Positions 43,954 to 53,895 are shown, counted from the first letter of the stretch. The stretch: 64,000 nucleotides of DNA from Reclinomonas americana ATCC 50394 (GCA_048213135.1 PS015009.1:930001-994000); one strand, 5' to 3'. Translations and numbers: made by a program. The notes: generated by a model from the letters alone, not told the origin.

Positions 43954-45018
43954 ATGTTAGATAAACTGGAAGCCATAAAAGCCAGGTTCGATGAGCTGGG
44001 CGTTGCACTCACCAATCCCGAAATTGTAAGTGACAATAAGAAATTCGGTGCCCTCAGCAAAGAATACCGCAGCCTCGAAAAGATCGTACAGGCCCGCGAC
44101 GCCTATGTGCGCCTGCTCGATGATATTGAATTCAACAAAGAAGTGCTGAACGGCGATGATGAGGAGATGCGTGACCTGGCCAAGATGGAATTACCGGCGC
44201 TGGAAGAAAAAAAGACCGAATCGGAAGCCTCCCTGCGCAATATGCTTATCCCTAAAGACCCGCAGGATGATAAAAATGCCATTCTTGAAATACGTGCCGG
44301 TACCGGCGGCGATGAAGCCTCTCTTTTTGCCGGCGACCTGCTGCGCATGTACCTGAAATACTGTGAACGCAGGGGCTGGAAAACGGCTGTACTCAGCGAA
44401 AGTGAAGGTACCGTGGGTGGTTACAAGGAAGTGCAGGTAGAAGTGGTGGGCGACGATGTGTACGGCATCCTCAAATTTGAAAGTGGTGTACACCGGGTAC
44501 AACGCGTACCCGATACCGAGGCCAGTGGCCGCGTACATACCAGTGCCGCTACGGTGGCCGTAATGCCCGAAGCCGAAGAAGTGGATTTTGAACTGAAGGA
44601 AAGCGATGTGAAGATGGAAACGGCGAGGAGCGGTGGCGCAGGCGGACAGAATGTGAACAAGGTAGAAACGAAAGTATTCCTCACCCATATACCCACCGGC
44701 GTAGTGGTGGTGTGCCAGACAGAACGCAGCCAGCTGGGCAACCGCGAAAAAGCGATGCAGATGCTGCGTACCAAACTGTACGAAGAGCAGGTGCGCAAGC
44801 AGGAAGAAGAGATTGCCCGCCAGCGCAAAAGCCTGGTAAGTACCGGCGACCGCAGCGCCAAAATACGTACTTACAATTTCCCGCAGGGCCGCGTTACCGA
44901 TCACCGGATCGGGCTTACGGCCTACAACCTCGACGCCGTTCTCAATGGCGAGATACAGGAGTTCATCGACGCCCTGCAATTTGCGGAGAACGCCGAAAAA
45001 ATGACCATGTCGAACTAA
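43954..45018 (+). CDS. prfA: Peptide chain release factor 1
   Basis: The 354-residue class I release factor reads UAA and UAG and triggers peptidyl-tRNA hydrolysis. The GGQ loop is at about residues 228-232 ([14 protein letters not shown]), with the RF1 anticodon-like PxT region near HIPTGVVV and the flanking [11 protein letters not shown]. The family's usual start is [15 protein letters not shown], matching ATG 43954; the frame also allows GTG 43933. prmC is not adjacent. Confidence 0.96.
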   Translation: MLDKLEAIKARFDELGVALTNPEIVSDNKKFGALSKEYRSLEKIVQARDAYVRLLDDIEFNKEVLNGDDEEMRDLAKMELPALEEKKTESEASLRNMLIPKDPQDDKNAILEIRAGTGGDEASLFAGDLLRMYLKYCERRGWKTAVLSESEGTVGGYKEVQVEVVGDDVYGILKFESGVHRVQRVPDTEASGRVHTSAATVAVMPEAEEVDFELKESDVKMETARSGGAGGQNVNKVETKVFLTHIPTGVVVVCQTERSQLGNREKAMQMLRTKLYEEQVRKQEEEIARQRKSLVSTGDRSAKIRTYNFPQGRVTDHRIGLTAYNLDAVLNGEIQEFIDALQFAENAEKMTMSN

Positions 45019-45083
45019 GTTTTGTTAACAGTAAAAAGAATTACTTTTTTACTGTTACATTAGCCGCCTAAAAAAGAATAAAT

Positions 45084-45713
45084 ATGTTAGAAGAACTGTT
45101 TAATCTCGTTAAAGGCGCTGCCGGCGAGTCTGTGATCAATAACCCCGATGTTCCCAACGAACAGAATAATGAAGTAGTGGCAGAAGCCACCAACACCGTG
45201 GCATCCGGCCTGCGCAATATGGTAGCCGGCGGAGGCCTGGAAAGCATTCTCTCCCTTTTTGGCGGAAACAGCAACCAGCAGAGCGGCGGTAAAGGCCTGT
45301 TAAGCAACCCCATCGTAAACATGATGATCGGTCATTTTGCCGGCAAACTGATGAGTAAGTTCAACCTGGGCACCAACCAGGCCAACAGTGTTGCCAATAA
45401 CCTGATCCCGAATGTGATCGGTAACCTCATCAGCAAAACCAACGATCCCAATAACAGCTCTTTTTCACTGGAAGGACTGCTGAACTCCATTACCGGCGGA
45501 CAAAGTCAGCAGGTAGCAGAGCAGCAACAGGAAAGCGGCAACTCCGGCTTCAACTTTCAGGACCTCATCGGCCAGTTCACCGGCGGCGGTGGCAGCAATG
45601 GTGGTGGCGGGTTAATGGATATTGTATCCCAACTGGCTGGCGGTGCCCAGGGCCAGCAACAGCGCAATGGCGGTGCCGGGCTGATGGATATGATCAAGGG
45701 CTTTATAAAATAA
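45084..45713 (+). CDS. Gly/Asn/Gln-rich DUF937-like protein
   Basis: The 209-residue protein has no signal peptide. It contains several short amphipathic helices with the pattern LMDMIKGFIK, GGLMDIVSQLAGG, NLIGNLISK and NPIVNMMIGHFAGKLMSKF, separated by Gly/Asn/Gln-rich linkers. This resembles the DUF937/YidB group of uncharacterised proteins. A strong terminator follows. Function unknown. Confidence 0.65.
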   Translation: MLEELFNLVKGAAGESVINNPDVPNEQNNEVVAEATNTVASGLRNMVAGGGLESILSLFGGNSNQQSGGKGLLSNPIVNMMIGHFAGKLMSKFNLGTNQANSVANNLIPNVIGNLISKTNDPNNSSFSLEGLLNSITGGQSQQVAEQQQESGNSGFNFQDLIGQFTGGGGSNGGGGLMDIVSQLAGGAQGQQQRNGGAGLMDMIKGFIK

Positions 45714-45728
45714 TAAGCGTATCAATAT

Positions 45729-45775
45729 AAAAAGGAAGAATGGAGACATCTCCTGTCTTTATTCTTCCTTTTTCG
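45729..45775. terminator. Rho-independent terminator after the DUF937-like gene
   Basis: Arms AAAAAGGAAGAAT (45729-45741) and ATTCTTCCTTTTT (45761-45773) are fully complementary, and a small inner AGACA/TGTCT pair lies in the loop. It may also serve the convergent gene ending at 45809. Confidence 0.85.
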
Positions 45776-45789
45776 TTCCTGTATTTTTT

Positions 45790-45832
45790 CGCTCTTTCAT
45801 TCCTTCCTTCACTCCTTCATTAATTCCAGTTT
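45790..45832. repeat. CATTCCTTC-type low-complexity repeat
   Basis: This is a run of CATTCCTTCCTTCACTCC-like words next to the stop of the gene at 45809. It is the same family as 15915-15960 and 54811-54913. Confidence 0.55.
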
Positions 45833-46678
45833 CACTTTTCTTTTTATACTTACAGGCATCTCCACGGCATAGGTGGTTAAGTCTTTCGTTGAATTGTACC
45901 GCATCCGCAGGGCCAGTTCATTGGTCATCTCTGCTTCCAGCAAGCGACCTGTTCTTTTATCAATCTTACTGTCGATGATGAAACTTTCCACGCCCCAAAA
46001 CAGGTTCACTTTATCGCCTGCACCTTTTTGTATCATCTGGAAATTATTCGGAACAGTACCCGTTACTGTACGGATGCTGTCTATAAGCGGCTCCAGGCAG
46101 AACGTGGCAGGCGGAAGAAAAGAAGTGCGTACCTCCGCATAATCTTTTTCATCTTTAAGCAACTGCTGCGTTACTTCTATGCAATCAGTTCCCGTCAGTA
46201 TCAACACCCCATCAGCAAAATTGCCCTGGCGTAATCCTTCATTCTTTAGCTGTGTTTGCGTTGCGGAAAGTTGTTGCGCCTTCAGTGCCGGGGCAATGGC
46301 CACGAGGAAAGTGTTCAGGTCGGTGATCTCTCCTGTCATGGCCGGGAAGTCAAGCTTGGGCAACGGCACATTCCCTTTGGGCGACAGCGACACCCGGTAA
46401 GGTTTTACCCTGGCGGTGATGCTGTCCAGTGTGGCAGTAACACTATCTCCTGAATAGTTTGTCTTCCCCAGCCAGCGTATCTCTTCGCTCCAAACACCTT
46501 TGTGTTTTATTACCCTGTGTTTCGAAACAGCAACCGACTTACCGCTGGGTTGCCCGTTGCGGTAACTTTCCGTGCTGATGCGATATTTCAGTACCTCTCC
46601 TTTCTTGTAATGCCGGTAAGGCACCGTTTGAGAGAAACAGGTGAAGGGCAGCAGGCAGGTGATCAGTATTTTCAGCAT
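45809..46678 (-). CDS. Secreted hypothetical protein
   Basis: The 289-residue protein has a signal peptide (residues 1-17, ending CFSQ). The mature part is rich in beta strands and resembles the exported proteins of unknown function with a YRHYKKGEVLKYRIST opening that are frequent in Bacteroidota; I cannot name the domain. The nearest upstream gene on this strand is the DUF1398-like one, 18 bp away, so the two may share a transcript. Confidence 0.7.
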   Translation of the reverse strand: MLKILITCLLPFTCFSQTVPYRHYKKGEVLKYRISTESYRNGQPSGKSVAVSKHRVIKHKGVWSEEIRWLGKTNYSGDSVTATLDSITARVKPYRVSLSPKGNVPLPKLDFPAMTGEITDLNTFLVAIAPALKAQQLSATQTQLKNEGLRQGNFADGVLILTGTDCIEVTQQLLKDEKDYAEVRTSFLPPATFCLEPLIDSIRTVTGTVPNNFQMIQKGAGDKVNLFWGVESFIIDSKIDKRTGRLLEAEMTNELALRMRYNSTKDLTTYAVEMPVSIKRKVKLELMKE

Positions 46679-46696
46679 GTCGGTAGTGTTCTGGAT

Positions 46697-47089
46697 TTAT
46701 ACCGTGGGTACTTTTTCCTCAAGCATACAATTCCCGTTCTTATCATAATAAGTACAGGTCATGGCTTCTATATCCACGATCCATTTTTCAACACCCGTAA
46801 TGGCCGAATGGTTACAAAATTCAGGATAGGTCGATCCTCCCTGCTGGTGCAGTTTCAGGTAATGGGTGAACTGTGCCGCGTCGCTGGTATCGGCAACCTC
46901 AAGCGTGTCATATTTGGCATCCGAAGAAATGGTAAAGCCGTCGCTGCCGTAATAATCTGTATGACCGTCGTTTACATACGTATGATAGGAAAGAATTCCC
47001 AGCCCGGTCAGTTCCTGTATGTATTTGGGAAAATCGGCACCGCTCTTTACTTTGGCGTGCGCTGTTTTGATCTGTTGAATGCTGAACAT
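46697..47089 (-). CDS. DUF1398 (YbcV-like) protein
   Basis: The 130-residue soluble protein has the DUF1398 pattern: FSIQQIKTAHAKVKSGADFPKYIQELTGLGI near the start, then YVNDGHTDYYGSDGF, and a WIVDIEAMTCTYYDKNGN C-terminus. Family members have no established role. The gene sits in a minus-strand run with a secreted protein and an NTF2-like lipoprotein. Confidence 0.8.
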   Translation of the reverse strand: MFSIQQIKTAHAKVKSGADFPKYIQELTGLGILSYHTYVNDGHTDYYGSDGFTISSDAKYDTLEVADTSDAAQFTHYLKLHQQGGSTYPEFCNHSAITGVEKWIVDIEAMTCTYYDKNGNCMLEEKVPTV

Positions 47090-47129
47090 ATATATGCAAA
47101 TTGATAGTTAAATGAGGAGTGATCGAGGA

Positions 47130-47618
47130 TCAATGCAAACTGATCACCCTGGTAATTTTCCATCCTTCCGTTGTATGCTGCCACGCGATCACAAACTTAC
47201 CCACCCGTGGCGGCCCCGGATTTTTTTCGGTGCTGTTGGTGAAACTGTGCAGGCCCATTTCAATGGCACCATAATTTTTGATCGGGTATACTTCAATACT
47301 GCCGGGCACCAGGTGGCGGGTTACTTTTCCGCATACATTACGCTGTGTTCCATCTACCACATCCTTTTTAGAGGTACTGAGCCCGCCATTGTCGTGGTAA
47401 AACTCCAGGTTGTCGGAGAAGAAGGCGGCGTATTGCGGCAGGTTCACAGCGCAGGTATTGTACGCATGGAAGAAGATGCTGTCGAGCTTAACAATGGTGT
47501 CGTGCAGTGCCTGGTCGTCGGGATGATACTGGTAAGACTGGCTTTTACGCCCCGCAGAGCAGGCGGTGAATAAGGCGAGCAGGAATACAACAGCCAGGGG
47601 CTGAAGGTTTTTTTTCAT
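47130..47618 (-). CDS. NTF2/SnoaL-like lipoprotein (DUF4440-type)
   Basis: The 162-residue protein starts at ATG 47618 with a lipoprotein signal (ALFTAC, Cys at about residue 20). The mature domain is the alpha+beta cone of the NTF2 fold: ALHDTIVKLDSIFFHAYNTC, FFSDNLEFYHDNGG and KFVIAWQHTTEGWKITRVISLH. Such proteins are small-molecule binders or enzymes of varied type, and the role is not predictable. The upstream extension to 47705 does not look coding. Confidence 0.8.
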   Translation of the reverse strand: MKKNLQPLAVVFLLALFTACSAGRKSQSYQYHPDDQALHDTIVKLDSIFFHAYNTCAVNLPQYAAFFSDNLEFYHDNGGLSTSKKDVVDGTQRNVCGKVTRHLVPGSIEVYPIKNYGAIEMGLHSFTNSTEKNPGPPRVGKFVIAWQHTTEGWKITRVISLH

Positions 47619-47821
47619 GGCGTTTACTTTTATAATCAATAAAGATAGCCATATGTTCTTTCCCTTTGCACAGTTTGTCATGTTACTGTGGCACTCCCGC
47701 CCCACCTGCGTCCATTATTTCCACAACAGGATGCCAATTTGCCGGCGTTAAGGTTATCAATCAATGTCGGAACAGCTATTTCACCTGCGCAAGACAGAAA
47801 ATACTGCCCCTTCTGTTCGTA

Positions 47822-47836
47822 TTAAGGAAACCTTAA
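47822..47836. promoter_or_regulatory. Palindrome upstream of a sigma-54 promoter (possible activator site)
   Basis: TTAAGG-AAA-CCTTAA is a perfect inverted repeat about 45 nt upstream of the predicted transcript start. Sigma-54 promoters need an upstream enhancer-binding protein, and this is a possible site, though closer than usual. This assignment is inference. Confidence 0.4.
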
Positions 47837-47853
47837 CAGATGCCTTGAAACGT

Positions 47854-47869
47854 TTGGCACCTCATTTGC
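47854..47869 (+). promoter_or_regulatory. Sigma-54 (RpoN) -24/-12 promoter
   Basis: TTGGCAC (47854-47860) and TTGC (47866-47869) reproduce the -24/-12 elements with exactly 10 bp between GG and GC. The only deviations from the extended consensus are the C after TTGGCAC and the G after TTGC. Start of transcription is expected near 47881. No gene lies within 240 bp downstream on this strand, only a terminator. Confidence 0.6.
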
Positions 47870-47880
47870 GTTTATATAAG

Positions 47881-47958
47881 TACAAACAACGAGTTTTAAA
47901 TTTTCTCATAAGCAGTTAGTTTTGGTAACCGACCCCTGTTTCTACAGGGGTTTTTCTT
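47881..47958 (+). ncRNA. Candidate sigma-54-dependent small RNA, about 75-80 nt
   Basis: The segment runs from the predicted sigma-54 start to a strong terminator. It has no ATG or plausible small ORF. The 5' half is A/U-rich and unstructured and the 3' end is the terminator hairpin. It may be a trans-acting small RNA. Alternatively it could be the attenuated leader of the fusion gene at 48128, but that gene has its own -7 box at 48112. Confidence 0.45.
47933..47958 (+). terminator. Rho-independent terminator of the candidate small RNA
   Basis: Arms CCCCTG (47933-47938) and CAGGGG (47945-47950) enclose a 6-nt loop and are followed by TTTTTC and TTTT. Confidence 0.8.
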
Positions 47959-47975
47959 TTATAGTCATTCCCTTA

Positions 47976-48043
47976 TCCTTTGTTGTCATTCCGGCGAAGG
48001 GCCTGTCCCGGTGAGGAACGATACCAGGAAGGAATCTCACTAC
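47976..48043. repeat. GTCATTCC-type intergenic repeat remnant
   Basis: The stretch contains GTCATTCCGGCGAAGG and GGAAGGAATCTC, words that recur between genes of this phylum in my experience. A related but different element, with both arms, is at 57233-57298. The remaining bases to 48111 hold nothing I can recognise. Confidence 0.45.
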
Positions 48044-48111
48044 CAGTATGTATGATATTATAATTCTGGTTAACACAAGGTTAAGCGTTCAAATGGCATT
48101 AACCTGTATTT

Positions 48112-48119
48112 TACCTTTG
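48112..48119 (+). promoter_or_regulatory. -7 box of the fusion glycosyltransferase gene
   Basis: TACCTTTG fits TAnnTTTG and lies 8 nt before the ATG. The -33 element is not clear. Confidence 0.5.
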
Positions 48120-48127
48120 CCCGGTAA

Positions 48128-51100
48128 ATGACCACCCAACACCACCCACAGGTATTCCAGGCCAGGAATCGTTTCAGGGCCAGGGGTTTTAAATGGACAG
48201 GCCGCCTCCTGCTGGTTATCTTCCTGTTCCTGCTCGCCGTACTGGTAATCGCCATTGCTAATGGCAGCAAACCCAATCTTCCCAATATATCCAGCAAGGC
48301 AGGCGCTTACCAGGATAAACTGGACCCTTCCAATAAACTCACACTTACTTCCCCGCTCAATAAAAAATACAAAGGCTTTAAAGATTTTCTCTATAAAAAA
48401 CTGCGGGAAGACTCCGCCAGGAAGAAAGCGCTGGCTATCAACACCTCTTTAATAAGGGGCGCTTTTTATACCCCCTGGACGGCGGGTGCTTTGCAGGACC
48501 TGCAGCGTCACGCCGCCCGGCTGAACACCATCTACCCTGAATGGTTTTTTATTGACACGCTCACCCACGGCTTACAGACCCGTATCGACAGTGCCGGACT
48601 GGCCATCATGAAACAGCAGCACCTGAGCATTCAGCCCATCCTCAATAATTTCCGGTCGGCCACCACCAGCCAGGGCCGCGGTTTTTTTGACAGTCAATTG
48701 CTGCACGAGATACTCAGCAATGCGGACAAAAGGAAAAAACTCATTGGGCAGATTGCCGATACGCTTACGCATTACGGTCTGCAGGGGCTTAACGTGGACT
48801 TTGAAGAGATCAGGGAAAAAAGCAATGAACCGCTCTCCCGGTTCCAGCAGGAACTGTACACCGCGTTACACGCCAGGGGTTTTGTAGTAAGTATGGATGT
48901 GCAGGCGATGAATGATGATTACGATTTTAAAACACTGGCAGCATACAATGATCACCTTATCCTGATGGCCTATGACCAGTACAGCGACAACACAGGCCCT
49001 GGCCCTATCAGCGCGCAGAAATGGATTGAAGCGCAACTGGACTGGCTGGACGACAGGGTAGTTACTTCCAAGATCATCCTTGGCCTGGCCGGTTATGGCC
49101 GCGATTGGTGGGAAGACGATGAAGGCAAACACGTGGATGACATCAGTTATTACGACGCCATTAATATGGCCAAGATCGCCGGAGCTTCTATCAATTTCGA
49201 CAACGACAGTTATAACCTCAGTTACAGCTATACCCAGCCCGCAATGTCGGGCAATGCTGCATCGCACCATACCGTATGGTTTACAGATGCTGCTACGCTT
49301 TTCAATATCATGCGTTTCAGCGATGACTATGCTACTGCCGGTACCGCGCTCTGGCACCTGGGCGGCGAAGATCCCCGCATATGGAAGTTTTATGGCAGGG
49401 ACATATCAACCCCCAGTCTCAGGAACCAGCCTTTTGACTTCAGCACGCTCAGCACCATCCCCTACGATTACACCAGTAAACCCACAGCTACCGGTGAAGG
49501 TGAACTGCTGACCGTACTGTATACGCCTGAAAAAGGGCATATCGATATCGAGACCGATAATACCGAAATGCTCATTTCCGAACAGCGGTATACACAGCTG
49601 CCATCGGGTTATGTGTACCAGAAATTCGCCGAGGACAAAACACCCATGGGGCCGGGCCACAAGATCATCCTTACGTTCGATGATGGCCCCGATGCTACTT
49701 ATACGCCCCGCATACTCGATATCCTCGAAAAAGAAAAAGTGCCCGCCACCTTTTTTGTGGTAGGCATCAACGCGGAAAGGAATATCCCCCTGCTGCAACG
49801 TATTTATAAAGACGGTTACGAGATCGGCAATCATACGTTCACGCACAACAACATCGCCCGCATGAGTGCCGAAAGGGCCGAACTGGAGATGAAGACCACC
49901 CGGCTGCTGATTGAATGTGTAACCGGTCACTCCACTATATTATTCCGGGCGCCATACAATGCGGATAGTGAACCACAGACCTACGAAGAGATAGAACCCA
50001 TTGCCCGCAGCAAAAAGGACAATTATATTACTGTTGGTGAAAGCATCGATCCGAACGACTGGGATCCGAAGATGAATGCCGACAGTATTGTGAACCGTAC
50101 CATCCGCTATGCAGAGGCCAACGACGCCAATGTGATTCTCCTGCACGACGCCGGCGGTCTCACCCGCGAACCCACCGTGGAAGCCCTGCCCAGGATCATC
50201 GACTATTTTAAAAAGAGAGGATGCCAGTTCACCACCGTGGCTGACCTTATGGGCAAAAGCAAAGAAGAGGTGATGCCCAAAATAAAAAGCAGCTGGATCA
50301 ACTCCCTCAACTTCTTTTTCGCTGAAGCCACTTACTGGAGCGGTCACATCCTGTTCGCCCTGTTCATTATCGGGATCGGTCTTTCTGTAGGCCGCATCCT
50401 TGTTATGGCTGTACTTGCTTCCATACAAAAGAGAAGAGAACAAAAAGAAATGAAGGCTTTACCGGCGGCCGCCTCTTTTCCTGCCGTATCCATACTGGTG
50501 CCCGCTTATAACGAAGAGCTTAATGCCGTTCGTACGGTGGAAAGCCTGCTGCAACAGGACTACCCCAACCTGCGCATTGTATTTGTTGACGATGGAAGTA
50601 AAGACAACACCTTCAAAAAAGTAAGCGCCGCTTTTGAGCACGACTCCCGGGTACAGGTATACACCAAACCCAATGGCGGCAAGGCCTCGGCACTCAACTA
50701 TGGCATTGGTATTGCCACCACCGACTACCTGGTATGTATAGACGCCGATACACAACTGAAGAAAGACGCGGTATCCGAACTCATGCGCAAGTTTGACGAC
50801 AAGGACAAGCGGGGTGAAATTGCCGCCGTAGCCGGTAATGTGAAAGTGGGCAACGAGGTCAATATGATCACCCGCTGGCAGAGCATCGAATACATCACTT
50901 CGCAGAACTTCGANNNNNNNNNNNNNNNNNNNNNNNNNNNNNNNNNNNNNNNNNNNNNNNNNNNNNNNNNNNNNNNNNNNNNNNNNNNNNNNNNNNNNNN
51001 NNNNNNNNNNNNNNNNNNNNNNNNNNNNNNNNNNNNNNNNNNNNNNNNNNNNNNNNNNNNNNNNNNNNNNNNNNNNNNNNNNNNNNNNNNNNNNNNNNNN

Positions 51101-52422
51101 NNNNNNNNNNNNNNNNNNNNNNNNNNNNNNNNNNNNNNNNNNNNNNNNNNNNNNNNNNNNNNNNNNNNNNNNNNNNNNNNNNNNNNNNNNNNNNNNNNNN
51201 NNNNNNNNNNNNNNNNNNNNNNNNNNNNNNNNNNNNNNNNNNNNNNNNNNNNNNNNNNNNNNNNNNNNNNNNNNNNNNNNNNNNNNNNNNNNNNNNNNNN
51301 NNNNNNNNNNNNNNNNNNNNNNNNNNNNNNNNNNNNNNNNNNNNNNNNNNNNNNNNNNNNNNNNNNNNNNNNNNNNNNNNNNNNNNNNNNNNNNNNNNNN
51401 NNNNNNNNNNNNNNNNNNNNNNNNNNNNNNNNNNNNNNNNNNNNNNNNNNNNNNNNNNNNNNNNNNNNNNNNNNNNNNNNNNNNNNNNNNNNNNNNNNNN
51501 NNNNNNNNNNNNNNNNNNNNNNNNNNNNNNNNNNNNNNNNNNNNNNNNNNNNNNNNNNNNNNNNNNNNNNNNNNNNNNNNNNNNNNNNNNNNNNNNNNNN
51601 NNNNNNNNNNNNNNNNNNNNNNNNNNNNNNNNNNNNNNNNNNNNNNNNNNNNNNNNNNNNNNNNNNNNNNNNNNNNNNNNNNNNNNNNNNNNNNNNNNNN
51701 NNNNNNNNNNNNNNNNNNNNNNNNNNNNNNNNNNNNNCCGCAGGGCCTTCGACCTGCTCAATTGTATTACCGTGGTACCCGGCGCCATAGGGGCCTTCAG
51801 AAAAGACGCCGTATTGCTGTCGGGCGGTTTTACCACCGACACGCTAGCCGAAGACTGTGACCTTACCATGCGCCTGCACAAGAACGGTTACGTGATCCGC
51901 AATTGCAGCACCGCTATTTCTTATACTGAGGCGCCAGAAACCATGAAACAGTTCATGAAACAACGGTTCCGCTGGAGTTTTGGCATTATGCAGAGTTTCT
52001 GGAAACACCGCGACGCTATGTTCAATCCCCGGTATAAAAATTTCGGGATGGTGGCCATGCCCAATATTCTTATCTTCCAGATGATACTGCCTTTCCTGGC
52101 GCCGCTGGCCGACCTGATCCTGGTTCTGAGCCTTATAGCCGCCGGGCTGAACATCATTCCCGCCAGCATCGGGCATATTCTCCTGTATTATTTTATTTTC
52201 ACCCTGGTGGATATGGCCGGTGCGGCACTGGCCTTCGCGTTTGAAAAAGAAAAACCAGTCAAACTGCTGTGGATGATACCCCAGCGCCTCATTTACCGCC
52301 AGCTCATGTATTATATCCTTTTTAAATCATTCAGTAAGGCCATTAAGGGAGAAATACAGGGATGGGGGGTGTTGAAAAGAACGGGTAATGTAAAAACCGT
52401 TGCCGGCACTCCTGCTTCCTGA
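48128..52422 (+). CDS. Trifunctional GH18 - polysaccharide deacetylase - GT2 membrane glycosyltransferase, interrupted by an assembly gap
   Basis: Part 1 (48128-50913) and part 2 (51738-52422) are in the same frame if the 824 Ns between them are removed, giving about 1156 residues. A basic N-terminus and a membrane helix (about 20-41) are followed by a GH18-like domain with a degenerate catalytic motif near 219 (GLNVDFEE keeps Asp and Glu). A NodB/CE4 deacetylase follows: TFDDGPD near 516, metal histidines in GNHTFTHN, LLHDAGG. A membrane helix (about 730-755) leads to a GT2 synthase with VPAYNEE near 790, DADTQ, EDCDL and QRFRW, and C-terminal membrane helices. It probably makes, trims and deacetylates an amino-sugar exopolysaccharide of the PNAG/chitin-like type, all in one protein. 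Confidence 0.9.
50914..51737. other. Run of 824 N (scaffold gap, probably spurious)
   Basis: The bases before the gap end in AACTTCGA and those after it begin CCGCAGGGCC. Joined directly they read N-F-D-R-R-A, which is the expected continuation of the GT2 domain, and the frame is kept. 824 is not a multiple of three, so the gap length itself would break the frame. Confidence 0.85.
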
Positions 52423-52707
52423 CCCGTATGTACTTCCCTCAAAAGATCCTGGTTTCTGTCATCTTTGTACACGTTTCCCCTTTTCGGGGTAACAATTATG
52501 ATCCATTTTATTAGATTTGGACAGCATAATTCCGTACCTGTTCATCTGCAGCCGCTACCCGGTTAAGATCACTGCGATTGCCTGCATTCAATCTCCTGTG
52601 CGTCAGCACCAGCTTCCCGGATAACCAGGTCATGGAGTTAATTTTCTTCATGAGGTTTAAAACAAATCTTATAAGGATCCTCGTAAAATCTTTGTAAGTA
52701 CTTCTCT

Positions 52708-53763
52708 ATGAAATCAACATTTATCTGTTCCCTTCTTGTACTGGCCCTGCTCCTCGGTTTTACTGAACAAACGCAGGCCGGGCACAATGAAAGCAAAAGA
52801 AACGGCTGCTGGTTCCTCAACAAGCGGTTTAAGATCGACGCCCACGTTACGCTGGGTTTTCTGACACCATTGTGCATCAGGCGTGGCGGCGACTGCGATT
52901 TTTTAGAAGGCAGCTGTAACAATTTCGGTTCCTGCAACGCTTACTCCTGGTCAAAAGCAGGCTGGGGATTTGTTGGCGGCGGTCACCGTTCCTGTGGTAT
53001 TTATCATGCCGGTATTACCCCTGCGCTCATTCCGCAGCTGTACAGCAATATACCCTGGGGAGATGAGGCAGAGCACAGCGAAAGCAATGCCGTTGACCCG
53101 CAGTTTGAAAAAAACCTGGTACTGCTTAACAGGCTGTCCATCACCCTCGCCTCCTCTGCCAATTCCGATTGGGTAAATGAGTACCGCGTTACCGTGTGGG
53201 CCCCTGAAGACGATGAAGAAGCAGGTATAGAGGACGATGAGATCACCGCCGAAAAAACGATCGCCAGTTCCAGGATCTATATTAAGAACGGTGAAGTTGT
53301 GGTAACAGGTGGCATTCTCACCAAAGATGATTTCGAAATAAAAAGGTCCGGCGATATAGTTACCGTTACCTATAAAGGCGGAGATAAAAAGGTGAGTATT
53401 CCTGAATCATATGATGGTAAAGTGCTGGCGGTTACAACCGGCGGCGATGCCCAGCCCGATTTTGAGGGCCTGGTAAGCAAAAAGGCAGATGAATTATCCA
53501 CTTCCCCGCTTGCTGTTAAAACTACTGTTTATCCTAACCCGTCTGAAAACAGCATCATGCTGACCCTTGTTACTGAAAAAGAGCAGAAGATGAAATATAC
53601 GGTTTATGATGCCATGGGTAAACTGGTGATTCCCGGCGGCGAAGAAAAGGTGAAAGGCACAAAAGTGGTGACCATCGACATCAGCAAATTGTCAAAAGGC
53701 AGTTACTACGTACTGGTCAGCGACGGCAGGCAAAAAACGTTGAAAAAGTTCATTAAGCAATAG
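52708..53763 (+). CDS. Secreted protein with type IX secretion (Por) C-terminal sorting domain
   Basis: The 351-residue protein has a signal peptide (1-24, ending QTQAG). A Cys-rich segment follows at about 30-100 (CWFLNK, CIRRGGDCDF, CNNFGSCNAYS). The middle is acidic (PEDDEEAGIEDDEITAEK). The last 80 residues are a T9SS type A domain with VYPNPSENS near 273, YTVYDAMGKLV, and the terminal SKGSYYVLVSDGRQKTLKKFIKQ. It is therefore exported across the outer membrane by the gliding/T9SS machinery. I cannot assign the function of the N-terminal part. 52423-52707 upstream contains no other gene. Confidence 0.85.
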   Translation: MKSTFICSLLVLALLLGFTEQTQAGHNESKRNGCWFLNKRFKIDAHVTLGFLTPLCIRRGGDCDFLEGSCNNFGSCNAYSWSKAGWGFVGGGHRSCGIYHAGITPALIPQLYSNIPWGDEAEHSESNAVDPQFEKNLVLLNRLSITLASSANSDWVNEYRVTVWAPEDDEEAGIEDDEITAEKTIASSRIYIKNGEVVVTGGILTKDDFEIKRSGDIVTVTYKGGDKKVSIPESYDGKVLAVTTGGDAQPDFEGLVSKKADELSTSPLAVKTTVYPNPSENSIMLTLVTEKEQKMKYTVYDAMGKLVIPGGEEKVKGTKVVTIDISKLSKGSYYVLVSDGRQKTLKKFIKQ

Positions 53764-53792
53764 ATATTCCGCATATCTGACCGGGTAACAGG

Positions 53793-53827
53793 GAGGGCAC
53801 TTCAGCAAAGAGTGCCCTCTTCTTTTT
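53793..53827 (+). terminator. Rho-independent terminator after the T9SS cargo gene
   Basis: Arms GAGGGCACT (53793-53801) and AGTGCCCTC (53811-53819) enclose a 9-nt loop and are followed by a T-rich tract. Confidence 0.85.
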
Positions 53828-53887
53828 ATTGACCAGTCATTAACAGAACTTCTTGTTTCCTCTTCTGCCCATTTAACGGCGATACTT

Positions 53888-53895
53888 TACCTTTG
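53888..53895 (+). promoter_or_regulatory. -7 box of tatC
   Basis: TACCTTTG fits the consensus and lies 16 nt before the GTG start. Confidence 0.5.

Noticed and set aside
47881-48127. Candidate small RNA as an attenuated leader of the fusion gene
   Set aside because: The downstream gene has its own -7 box at 48112, after the terminator. A separate transcript is simpler, though not proven.
50895-51881. Minus-strand ORF spanning the N run
   Set aside because: It exists only because Ns are translated as unknown residues.
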